DNA of 35,100 nucleotides. It comes from Avibacterium endocarditidis. GTDB lineage: Bacteria > Pseudomonadota > Gammaproteobacteria > Enterobacterales > Pasteurellaceae. The notes beneath the pieces were generated by a model. That model saw only the letters and a program-made list of their open reading frames with translations. It searched no databases and was not told the DNA's origin. Below are positions 27,888-35,100 of this stretch, piece after piece. The stretch is taken from assembly GCF_002921145.1 (NCBI RefSeq), contig NZ_PQVI01000065.1, forward strand, positions 13,121-48,220. Direction: 5' to 3'. Position 1 is the first letter of the stretch, and every line of letters begins with the position of its first letter. The position numbers and the translations under genes are program-made.

Positions 27888-28219
27888 TAGGCATTTTGCT
27901 CCTTCTTTTGATAAATCACTTGCCCCACTTGTTGGATATGCTGAATGAGATCGCGGTGCGTGAGCTGGTGATACAGCGATAAATCCACTAAGTAGGGAAT
28001 ATCCGATTCTTGTAACTCACCGAATAAATGATTTAATGTGCTTTCTGAAAGCTGTTCTCCCACTAAGGTGAGATCAATATCTGACCCCGCCCGCTGTGTG
28101 CCTTTTGCCCGCGAGCCATAAATAATCACCTGTTCGATCTCTGGGTGAGCTTGAAACAGACGGGTTAAATCGCAAAGTGTGCGTTCACTTAAACCAAATT
28201 TTCCTGATTGTCCTGACAT
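27887..28219 (-). CDS. mntA: MNT-type nucleotidyltransferase (MntA-like antitoxin)
   Basis: 110 residues of the minimal nucleotidyltransferase fold, like H. influenzae HI_0073. The catalytic signature GSX10DXD is exact: GSRAKGTQRAGSDID, with the third acidic residue probably in LVDLSLY. In characterised MntA/HepT pairs the enzyme adds AMP groups to a Tyr of the HEPN toxin and so silences it. The start overlaps the end of the HEPN gene by 31 bases. No sign of damage. Confidence 0.88.
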   Translation of the reverse strand: MSGQSGKFGLSERTLCDLTRLFQAHPEIEQVIIYGSRAKGTQRAGSDIDLTLVGEQLSESTLNHLFGELQESDIPYLVDLSLYHQLTHRDLIQHIQQVGQVIYQKKEQNA

Positions 28220-28611
28220 AACGCGACCATTTCTTGTTCAAATTGGCAAAAGAGCGGGTAGTAAGTGCGGTAAATTTTTTCGCTAATTTGGGCGGCGGTT
28301 GCTTCGTTGTAGCTATGCACGGATAAAATACGATCATTCACCATATCCAACCAATCTTGCCCATCAGTGATTAGCCCGATCTGAAAGGCTTTGCGAATCG
28401 CATCTCGGCTGCCTTGAATATCGCTAATGCCTTGATAGGTCAAATAATCTTTCATCACTCGCCAAGCCAGTTCATAGTTATATTCAAAACACTGCACCAA
28501 ACCTTGCTGTTCAAATTTATTTAAACTCGGCTGCTGAATAAATTCCGAAAGTTGAGCCAATGCACGTTGATAATTTTGTAAACGTTGTTGCCAGCGAATT
28601 TCCTGTTTCAT
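28189..28611 (-). CDS. hepT: HEPN-domain toxin of the HI_0074 / HepT type
   Basis: 140 residues, all-helical, matching the 'nucleotidyltransferase substrate-binding' HI_0074 family (FEQQGLVQCFEYNYELAWRV, SRDAIRKAFQIGLI). It contains RILSVHSY, an exact RX4HXY motif: Arg and His are the RNase residues of HEPN toxins and Tyr is the residue AMPylated by MntA. ATG at 28611 follows AGGAAAAAG. First gene of the hepT-mntA-membrane protein-menC run. An uptake signal lies in the gene at 28263. Confidence 0.87.
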   Translation of the reverse strand: MKQEIRWQQRLQNYQRALAQLSEFIQQPSLNKFEQQGLVQCFEYNYELAWRVMKDYLTYQGISDIQGSRDAIRKAFQIGLITDGQDWLDMVNDRILSVHSYNEATAAQISEKIYRTYYPLFCQFEQEMVALCQDNQENLV

Positions 28612-28672
28612 TCTTTTTCCTGATGCTTTTTCCTGATGTTAAGGCGATAAAATTAAAAGATGAATGAAAACC

Positions 28673-28714
28673 AAAGTGCGGTCAAAAAACACTGTGATTT
28701 TTTGACCGCACTTT
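28673..28714 (-). terminator. 17-bp perfect hairpin from inverted uptake signals, end of menB
   Basis: AAAGTGCGGTCAAAAAA (28673-28689) and TTTTTTGACCGCACTTT (28698-28714) pair over 17 bases, loop CACTGTGA, three bases after the menB stop. The extended uptake signal (core plus A/T tail) is present in both arms. Confidence 0.75.
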
Positions 28715-28717
28715 TGC

Positions 28718-29575
28718 TTATGGGTTACGCTTAAACTTCGCGAAATCTGGGGCGCGTTTTTCGTTGAAGGCGTTACGACCCTCTTGCCCTTCTTCCGTCA
28801 TATAGAACAGCATTGTGGCATTGCCAGCTAGTTCTTGTAAGCCTGCTTGTCCGTCGCAATCGGCGTTTAAGGCAGCTTTCAAGCAACGCAGGGCGATTGG
28901 GCTGTTACGCAACATTTCACGACACCAACGCACGGTTTCTTTTTCTAACTCTGCGTAAGGCACAACGGTGTTCACCAAGCCCATCTCTAAGGCTTCTTGG
29001 GCGTTGTATTGACGGCATAAGAACCAAATTTCACGGGCTTTTTTCTGCCCTACAATGCGCGCCATATAGCTTGCACCCCAACCGCCATCGAATGATCCCA
29101 CTTTCGGGCCTGTTTGACCGAAAATGGCATTTTCCGCTGCAATGGTCAGATCGCAAAGCATATGTAAAACGTGGCCGCCACCGATAGCATAACCTGCCAC
29201 CATTGCCACCACAGGTTTCGGGCAGCTACGAATATCACGCTGAAAATCCAATACGTTTAGGTGATGTACGCCTGCGTCATCTTTGTAACCGCCGTAATCG
29301 CCACGCACTTTTTGATCGCCGCCTGAGCAGAAGGCTTTTTCCCCTTGTCCTGTTAGCACGATCACGCCAATATTTTCGTCAAAACGTGCATCAGAAAACG
29401 CATTGATCATTTCTTTCACCGTTTGCGGGCGAAAGGCGTTACGCACTTCTGGGCGGTTAATGGTGATTTTGGCAATGCCATCGGTGGATTTGTGATAAAG
29501 AATATCCGTATAGCCTTCGCTATGATCAACCCACTCAACAGGGGCATAAAGCACATCATCTTTTGGATTTTGCAT
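28718..29575 (-). CDS. menB: 1,4-Dihydroxy-2-naphthoyl-CoA synthase
   Basis: Crotonase-family enzyme that closes the naphthoquinone ring from o-succinylbenzoyl-CoA. 285 residues from ATG 29575 (AAGGAAT upstream; [18 protein letters not shown] fits the family, while an upstream extension to 29641 has no ribosome site). Landmarks: [33 protein letters not shown] (oxyanion hole Gly), [40 protein letters not shown] (catalytic Asp region) and the end [23 protein letters not shown] on the minus strand (29609-29614) is a probable -10. Confidence 0.97.
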   Translation of the reverse strand: MQNPKDDVLYAPVEWVDHSEGYTDILYHKSTDGIAKITINRPEVRNAFRPQTVKEMINAFSDARFDENIGVIVLTGQGEKAFCSGGDQKVRGDYGGYKDDAGVHHLNVLDFQRDIRSCPKPVVAMVAGYAIGGGHVLHMLCDLTIAAENAIFGQTGPKVGSFDGGWGASYMARIVGQKKAREIWFLCRQYNAQEALEMGLVNTVVPYAELEKETVRWCREMLRNSPIALRCLKAALNADCDGQAGLQELAGNATMLFYMTEEGQEGRNAFNEKRAPDFAKFKRNP

Positions 29576-29654
29576 AATTAATTCCTTCGCTAAATAAATG
29601 TAGCTGGCATTATAGCTTAATCTGAGAATGACTAAAAGCACCGCCCTTTGACAA

Positions 29655-29680
29655 ACAAAAAGCCTCGCTTTCGCGAGGCT
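29655..29680 (-). terminator. Terminator of clpB
   Basis: AGCCTCGC (29661-29668) pairs with GCGAGGCT (29673-29680); on the minus strand the loop is GAAA and TTTTTG follows. An uptake signal lies between it and the clpB stop (about 29706). Confidence 0.85.
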
Positions 29681-29729
29681 GTCATTACCGCATTAATAAA
29701 GTGAAAGTGCGGTGCTTTTTGGGGAAGAA

Positions 29730-32303
29730 TTACGATTGACTTGCGGTGATTTTACCATCAACGTAATCAAGGGTAATGGTTTTCCCTGGGATTAATTCCC
29801 CTGAGAGAATTTGTTGTGCGAGTGGGTTTTCCACTTCTTGTTGAATCGCACGTTTAAGCGGTCTTGCACCGTAAATTGGGTCATAACCAATTTCGCCGAT
29901 GAAGTCTAACGCTGCATCCGTGAAGGCTAAGTGGTAGCCGTGTGATTCCATACGTTTTTCTAAACGTTTTAATTGGATTTTCGCGATGGTGCAAATATTT
30001 TCTTTATCCAATGGGTGGAACACCACTGTTTCATCAATACGGTTAATAAACTCAGGGCGGAAGTGTTGGCTAACCACCGACATTACCACTTCTTTCATTC
30101 CTTCATAGCCAAGATCTTGATTGCCTTGGATTAAGTCTGAACCTAAGTTTGAGGTCATAATCACCACGGTATTACGGAAATCTACGGTGCGACCTTGACC
30201 ATCAGTTAAACGTCCGTCATCAAGCACTTGTAATAAGATGTTAAAGACATCTGGGTGCGCTTTTTCTACTTCGTCTAATAACACCACAGAGTATGGGCGG
30301 CGGCGAACGGCTTCGGTTAAGTAACCACCTTCTTCATAGCCCACATATCCCGGTGGTGCGCCCACTAAGCGAGATACGCTGTGTTTTTCCATAAACTCAG
30401 ACATATCAATGCGTACCATTGCGTTTTCATCATCAAACAAGAAGTTGGCAAGGGTTTTACACAATTCAGTTTTACCTACCCCTGTTGGCCCTAAGAATAA
30501 GAATGAACCAATTGGGCGATTTGGATCGGATAATCCCGCACGGCTACGGCGAATGGCGTTCGCAACGGCAACCACGGCTTCATTTTGTCCAACTACACGT
30601 TTGTGTAATTCTTTTTCCATACGCAATAATTTTTCTTTTTCCCCTTCCATCATACGAGAAACAGGGATACCGGTGGCACGTGAAAGCACTTCTGCAATTT
30701 CTTCATCAGTTACACGATAGCGTAACAAGTGCATTTCTTTGCCCTCTGCACTTTCTGCTTGAGCAAGTTGTTTTTCAAGCTCTGGAATGCGTCCGTATTG
30801 CAATTCAGACATTTTGTTTAAATCGCCCACGCGGCGCGCTTGTTCCATTTGGGTGCGTGCATTTTCTAATTCTGCTTTAATATGCTGTGTGCCAGAAAGC
30901 GCTGCTTTTTCGCTTTTCCACACTTCTTCTAATTCCGCATATTCACGCTCTTTTTCAGCTAATTCTTTTTCAAGCATTTCTAAGCGTTTGCGGCTGGCGT
31001 TATCGTCTTCTTTTTGTAACGCTTGTTGCTCCAATTTTAATTGGATAATACGGCGTTCCAATTTATCTAATGGTTGCGGTTTGGAATCGATTTCCATACG
31101 AATACTGGATGCCGCTTCGTCAATTAAATCAATGGCTTTGTCTGGTAATTGACGATCTGAAATATAACGATGCGAAAGTGTCGCCGCCGCAACGATTGCA
31201 GGGTCTGTAATTTGAACGTGATGGTGAATTTCATAACGTTCTTTCAAACCACGCAAGATAGCGATGGTGTCTTCAACACTTGGTTCGTCCACAAAGACTT
31301 TTTGGAAACGGCGCTCAAGTGCGGCATCTTTTTCAATATATTGACGATATTCATCAAGGGTGGTGGCGCCCACACAGTGCAATTCACCACGTGCAAGGGA
31401 AGGTTTTAATAAGTTACCTGCGTCCATTGCGCCGTCAGTTTTACCTGCACCAACCATTGTATGAATTTCATCAATGAATAAAATCACACGCCCTTCTTCT
31501 TTGGCGATTTCGTTAAGCACGGCTTTTAAGCGCTCTTCAAACTCACCGCGGTATTTTGCCCCCGCAATTAATGCGCCCATATCAAGGGAAAGTACGCGTT
31601 TGTTTTTTAACCCTTCTGGCACTTCGCCATTTACAATACGCTGCGCAAGGCCTTCAACAATCGCGGTTTTACCAACACCTGGCTCACCAATTAATACTGG
31701 ATTATTTTTACTCCGGCGTTGTAACACTTGAATAGTACGGCGAATTTCTTCATCACGTCCAATCACAGGATCTAATTTGCCACTTTCCGCACGCGCGGTT
31801 AAATCAATAGTATATTTTTCTAATGCCTGACGGCTTTCTTCTGCGTTTTGGTCGTTCACTGACTGACCTCCTCTAATTTGTTCAATCGCTTGTTGTAAAT
31901 TCTCTTTTTTTGCACCGCACTTGCGTAATATTTCGCTTAAGCTGCCTTTTTCTTCTAACGCGGCTAATAAAAAGAGTTCTGATGAAATATATTTATCTTG
32001 TTTTTGCTGTGCGAGCTTGTCGCATAAATTTAATAAATTCACCAAGTTGCGTGAAATCTGCACATCACCACCGTTACCAGAAACCTGCGGTAAGCGGTTG
32101 AGTTCAGCATTAAGCTCATTGCGGAATAATGCCACATTCACGCCACTGGCGGTTAAAATCGGGGCAATAGATCCGCCTTCTTGATTTAAAAGTGCGGTCA
32201 TTAAATGCACTGGTTCAATAAACTGATTATCTTTGCCTAAAGCTAAAGATTGTGCCTCACTCAAGGCTTGTTGAAATCTAGTAGTAAATTTTTCTATATT
32301 CAT
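29730..32303 (-). CDS. clpB: ATP-dependent disaggregase ClpB
   Basis: Hexameric AAA+ chaperone that threads proteins out of aggregates together with DnaK. 857 residues, the same as E. coli. Order: Clp-N domain (about 1-145, [20 protein letters not shown]), first ATPase (Walker [11 protein letters not shown] near 205, Walker [11 protein letters not shown]), long coiled-coil middle domain (about 410-525, rich in Glu/Lys/Leu), second ATPase ([12 protein letters not shown] near 605, [19 protein letters not shown]) and C-terminal domain. Uptake signals at about 31915 and 32191. Start ATG 32303 with GAGGAAGA upstream. Intact over 2.6 kb. Confidence 0.98.
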   Translation of the reverse strand: MNIEKFTTRFQQALSEAQSLALGKDNQFIEPVHLMTALLNQEGGSIAPILTASGVNVALFRNELNAELNRLPQVSGNGGDVQISRNLVNLLNLCDKLAQQKQDKYISSELFLLAALEEKGSLSEILRKCGAKKENLQQAIEQIRGGQSVNDQNAEESRQALEKYTIDLTARAESGKLDPVIGRDEEIRRTIQVLQRRSKNNPVLIGEPGVGKTAIVEGLAQRIVNGEVPEGLKNKRVLSLDMGALIAGAKYRGEFEERLKAVLNEIAKEEGRVILFIDEIHTMVGAGKTDGAMDAGNLLKPSLARGELHCVGATTLDEYRQYIEKDAALERRFQKVFVDEPSVEDTIAILRGLKERYEIHHHVQITDPAIVAAATLSHRYISDRQLPDKAIDLIDEAASSIRMEIDSKPQPLDKLERRIIQLKLEQQALQKEDDNASRKRLEMLEKELAEKEREYAELEEVWKSEKAALSGTQHIKAELENARTQMEQARRVGDLNKMSELQYGRIPELEKQLAQAESAEGKEMHLLRYRVTDEEIAEVLSRATGIPVSRMMEGEKEKLLRMEKELHKRVVGQNEAVVAVANAIRRSRAGLSDPNRPIGSFLFLGPTGVGKTELCKTLANFLFDDENAMVRIDMSEFMEKHSVSRLVGAPPGYVGYEEGGYLTEAVRRRPYSVVLLDEVEKAHPDVFNILLQVLDDGRLTDGQGRTVDFRNTVVIMTSNLGSDLIQGNQDLGYEGMKEVVMSVVSQHFRPEFINRIDETVVFHPLDKENICTIAKIQLKRLEKRMESHGYHLAFTDAALDFIGEIGYDPIYGARPLKRAIQQEVENPLAQQILSGELIPGKTITLDYVDGKITASQS

Positions 32304-32365
32304 AATCTATTCTTCCTCAATATTAAATTCTGTTGCCTAGCTTGTACGGCTTGGCTTGTTCAAGT

Positions 32366-32393
32366 AAGTGAAGACTAATTTGGCAATTTCAAG
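32366..32393 (-). promoter_or_regulatory. Heat-shock (sigma-32)-like promoter of clpB
   Basis: On the minus strand CTTGAAA (32387-32393), a 13-base spacer, then CTTCACTT (32366-32373), which matches the CCCCATNT consensus only partly. It lies about 60 bases before the clpB start. clpB is sigma-32 controlled in E. coli. Confidence 0.42.
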
Positions 32394-32462
32394 AGTAAAA
32401 TGAAAAAAATTTAAAAAAAATCTATTAATCATTTTAGAACGATAGGTTGCACTAATGGAGAG

Positions 32463-32491
32463 TTTACTCAATCTCACTTCACCTTTATAAT
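32463..32491 (+). promoter_or_regulatory. Promoter of dapF
   Basis: TTTACT (32463-32468), 17-base spacer, perfect TATAAT (32486-32491), about 37 bases before the dapF start. Confidence 0.6.
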
Positions 32492-32527
32492 TGCGCCTAA
32501 TTAACGATTTTCAATAAGGACGGAAAA

Positions 32528-33350
32528 ATGCAATTTTCCAAAATGCACGGATTAGGCAATGATTTTGTGGTGGTGGATGCGGTAACGCAGAATGTTTACT
32601 TTCCAACGGAAACCATTAAAAATTGGCGGATCGCCACACAGGAATTGGCTTTGATCAACTTTTAGTGGTTGAGCCACCTTATGATCCTGATTTGGATTTT
32701 CACTATCGCATTTTCAACGCTGACGGCAGTGAAGTGGCACAATGTGGCAATGGTGCGAGATGTTTTGCTCGCTTTGTGACAATGAAAGGGCTAACCAACA
32801 AAAAGACATCGCAGTCAGCACCGCCAAAGGCAAAATGATCCTAACGGTGCAAGATGACGGAATGATCCGCGTGAATATGGGCGAACCTATTTGGGAACCA
32901 GCGAAGATCCCATTTATCGCCAACAAATTCGAGAAAAACTACATTTTACGCACCGACATTCAAACCGTGCTATGTGGCACGGTTTCTATGGGTAACCCAC
33001 ATTGCGTGGTGCAAGTGGAAGACATTACCACCGCTAATGTAGAGCAATTAGGCCCTCTATTAGAAAGCCACGAACGTTTTCCTGAACGCGTAAACGCAGG
33101 CTTTATGCAAGTGATTAATCGTAACCACATTAAATTACGCGTTTATGAACGCGGTGCTGGCGAAACCCAAGCCTGTGGCAGTGGCGCTTGTGCCGCCGCC
33201 GCGGTGGGCATTATGCAAGGCCTTTTGGATAACAAAGTGCAAGTGGATCTTCCCGGTGGCAGCTTGACTATCGAATGGCAAGGCGAAGGCCACCCACTTT
33301 ATATGACAGGCGATGCCACGCATATTTATGATGGGGTGATTAGGTTGTAA
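32528..33350 (+). pseudogene. dapF: Diaminopimelate epimerase; two frameshifts as read
   Basis: Converts LL- to meso-diaminopimelate for lysine and peptidoglycan; normally essential. ATG at 32528 follows AAGGACGG and gives [20 protein letters not shown]. One A is missing at 32618-32622 (five A for six, restoring [18 protein letters not shown]) and another at 32800-32804 (restoring [14 protein letters not shown]). With both added the protein has 274 residues, exactly the E. coli length. Both catalytic cysteines are present, in AQCGNGARC and [11 protein letters not shown]. As read the product ends after about 45 residues. Because cell-wall synthesis needs DapF, these are most likely sequence errors. 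xerC follows 55 bases later, past an uptake signal. Confidence 0.93.
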
Positions 33351-33405
33351 TTATCCATTATTACCGCACTTTGTTTTTCACGTTGTTTTTAATAGAGAAA
33401 TTGAA

Positions 33406-34294
33406 ATGCACCAACAACTCAATAATTATTGGAATTATCTGCGCATTGAACGGCAGGTAAGTCCACATACATTGAGCAATTACCAGCGTCAGCTTGAGGC
33501 GGTGGTGGCGTTGTTGCAGGAAAATGAAATTTCTCAGTGGCAGCAGGTAACCCCCAGTGTGGTGCGCTTTGTGTTAGCGCAAAGCAAAAAGCAGGCTTAC
33601 ACGAAAAAGTTTAGCCTTGCGCTTATCGGCATTACGCCAATTTTTGAGCTTTCTTGTACAGCAAGGTGAGCTTTCTGTGAATCCTGCGGTTGGCGTATCT
33701 GCACCGAAGCAAGGCAAGCATTTACCTAAAAATTTGGATAACGAACAGGTTCAACAATTATTAGCCAACGACAGTAAAGAGCCAATCGATTTGCGGGATA
33801 AAGCGATGCTAGAGCTAATGTATAGTTCAGGTTTGCGTTTATCTGAATTGCAAGGGCTGAACTTAAATAGCATCAATCTGCGAGTACGTGAAGTGCGTGT
33901 AATCGGGAAAGGCAACAAAGAGCGAATTTTGCCTTTTGGGCGCTATGCTTCGCACGCGCTTCAGCAATGGCTAAAAGTGCGGTTGTTATTTAATCCAAAA
34001 GATGATGCCTTGTTTGTTAGCCAGCTTGGTAACCGAATGAGCCACCGTTCAATCCAGAAACGTATGGAAGTGTGGGGTATTAAACAAGGGCTATCTAGCC
34101 ATTTGAACCCTCATAAACTACGCCATTCTTTCGCCACGCATATGCTTGAAAGCAGCTCTGATTTACGTGTCGTGCAAGAGCTACTTGGGCATAGCAATCT
34201 TTCTACCACACAAATTTACACCCACCTTGATTTCCAACATTTAGCACAGGTTTACGATTCCGCACACCCGAGAGCGAAACGAAAAAAATCGTGA
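33406..34294 (+). pseudogene. xerC: Tyrosine recombinase XerC; two frameshifts as read
   Basis: With XerD it resolves chromosome dimers at dif. The N-terminal SAM-like domain reads [20 protein letters not shown]; the catalytic domain has the Arg in [13 protein letters not shown], Lys in [41 protein letters not shown] with the nucleophile Tyr, and ends HPRAKRKKS. One G is missing at 33594-33595 and one A at 33604-33608; restoring both gives [20 protein letters not shown] and 296 residues, the normal length. As read, two half-proteins result. An uptake signal is inside (about 33976). The dapF-xerC order is also seen in E. coli, where one gene lies between. Confidence 0.92.
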
Positions 34295-34327
34295 AAATTG
34301 CACCGCACTTATTATTTTATTAACTTA

Positions 34328-34903
34328 TCACCCCACCAACACCCCAAACAACGGGATATCCCAGCTTTCTACGGGTAATACGTCCACTTGTTGGCATTGG
34401 TGGGCTAAGCCGATGGGGAGGAAGTTTTTTTGTTGCCAGTTTTGCAAAGTGCGGTCGTAAAAGCCGCCACCCATTCCAAGGCGGTTGCCTTGTTTATCAA
34501 AGGCGACAAGTGGGGTAAATATGATGTCAAGTTCATTAGTTGGGAGAACATTTCGGACGTCTAATTTGGGCTCTAAGATGCCAAATTTATTTTTTTGCAA
34601 TGGGCTGTTTGGGTGATAGCGGAGAAAGAGCAAATTATTAGCTGAAAAAGGATGCAGAATGGGCAGATAAACAGCGATGTTTTTTTTCCATAATTGCTGA
34701 ATGACCTGTTTTGTTGAGATTTCGCCATCAAACGAAAGATACAATCCGATATGCTTAGCTTGTTTTTTTTCATGAGATCAAGGGCTTGTTGAGTGATTTT
34801 TTGTTCAGCAAGGTTTTGCTCAGCTGGGCTAAGAGATTGCCGTAATTTGACGAATTTGTTGGCGAATAATTTGGCGTTGTTGATTGCGAGTTGTGAGGTT
34901 CAT
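34328..34903 (-). pseudogene. fau: 5-Formyltetrahydrofolate cyclo-ligase; two opposite frameshifts as read
   Basis: Returns 5-formyl-THF to methenyl-THF (E. coli ygfA/fau). ATG 34903 gives MNLTTRNQQRQIIRQQIRQ; the body has LYLSFDGEISTKQVIQQLW, VYLPILHPFSANNLLFLRYH, PKLDVRNVLP, and the nucleotide/folate motif RLGMGGGFYDRTLQNWQ. One A too many near 34850 (CAAATT for CAATT restores RQLRQSLSPAEQ) and one A too few at 34763-34770 (eight for nine, restoring MKKKQAKHIGLYLSF) cancel out; the intact product has 191 residues. It lies directly after the 6S RNA gene, the arrangement known from E. coli (ssrS-ygfA). Uptake signals at about 34304 (downstream) and 34447. Confidence 0.9.
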
Positions 34904-34910
34904 TGTTTTA

Positions 34911-35100
34911 TGGAAGAACCCGAGATGCCGTTGTGAGTGGTCGGTCCTTGAACCCTACGGTTCAAGGGAATCAGTCGTTATCGTTTTTAGGCTTCTTACA
35001 TCAGGGCTTGCGCCAAGGTAAGCTTGCACACCAACAATAGGAAACCGATTCATAAGATGTTAAGTATCGGCTCAGGGACGTAACCCACTAGCGAACATCT
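34911..35100 (-). ncRNA. ssrS: 6S RNA (cut by the window end)
   Basis: Regulator that mimics an open promoter and holds sigma-70 RNA polymerase in stationary phase. The minus strand reads AGATGTTCGCTAGTGGG, then CCCTGAGCCGATACTT, AGAAGCCTAAAAACGA, CCCTTGAACC and GGGTTCAAGG, ending GGCATCTCGGG. These match E. coli 6S segments in order; the two ends form the closing stem and the CCTTGAACC/GGTTCAAGG hairpin is the known 3' arm. The first few bases lie beyond 35100. The gene precedes fau, as in enterobacteria. Confidence 0.93.

Noticed and set aside
30419-30880. Long open frames on the plus strand inside clpB
   Set aside because: They lie over the conserved second ATPase and middle domain of ClpB; composition is that of an antisense reading.
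1-35100. CRISPR arrays, insertion sequences, prophage genes, tRNA or rRNA genes
   Set aside because: I looked for regularly spaced repeats, transposase-like frames and cloverleaf patterns and found none; XerC is the housekeeping recombinase, not a phage integrase.

Overview
This is Pasteurellaceae chromosome. By hand I count about 24 exact copies of the Hin-type DNA uptake signal core (AAGTGCGGT or its complement) in 35 kb, and the proteins most resemble Haemophilus/Pasteurella/Avibacterium homologues. The genus cannot be fixed from the sequence alone.

Layout. (1) 1-4222: start of a catalase gene, then a small myo-inositol set: iolB on the minus strand, divergent from an iolA/mmsA-type dehydrogenase and a Gfo/Idh/MocA oxidoreductase. 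(2) 4298-4978: pnuC (nicotinamide riboside uptake). (3) 5225-11250: housekeeping run rapA, rluA, yihI, a DUF2489-type membrane protein, hemN. (4) 11436-13683: a three-gene polar amino acid (cystine-type) ABC importer. (5) 13850-15126, minus: dusB-fis. (6) 15443-20906, plus: an island holding a TonB-dependent receptor, a hemophilin/HphA-like secreted haemophore and a Slam-type (DUF560) outer-membrane translocator. It lies between prmA and dusB, against the direction of its neighbours, with a Fur-box-like site in front. (7) 20963-26337, minus: aroQ-accB-accC-yhdT-panF-prmA. (8) 26427-29575, minus: menB and menC, separated by a HEPN/MNT toxin-antitoxin pair and a translationally coupled small membrane protein. 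(9) 29730-34903: clpB (minus), dapF-xerC (plus), fau (minus), then the 6S RNA running off the right end.

The most striking global feature is the number of broken genes. At least ten otherwise well-conserved genes (katA, iolA, the Gfo/Idh gene, rapA, the receptor, dusB, panF, accC, dapF, xerC, fau) carry about 18 single-base indels, nearly all in short homopolymers and mostly losses. accC and dapF are normally indispensable, so homopolymer errors in the sequence are more likely than true decay. Such genes are typed as pseudogenes 'as read', with the inferred intact product described.

How the genes work together. The island is a self-contained haem-scavenging system: Slam exports the haemophore and the TonB receptor takes back the haem. 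The hepT/mntA pair looks like an HEPN RNase toxin neutralised by an AMPylating nucleotidyltransferase. The rest is core metabolism: biotin-carboxylase fatty-acid initiation, shikimate, menaquinone, haem, diaminopimelate and folate salvage, plus chromosome and RNA maintenance (XerC, Fis, RapA, ClpB).
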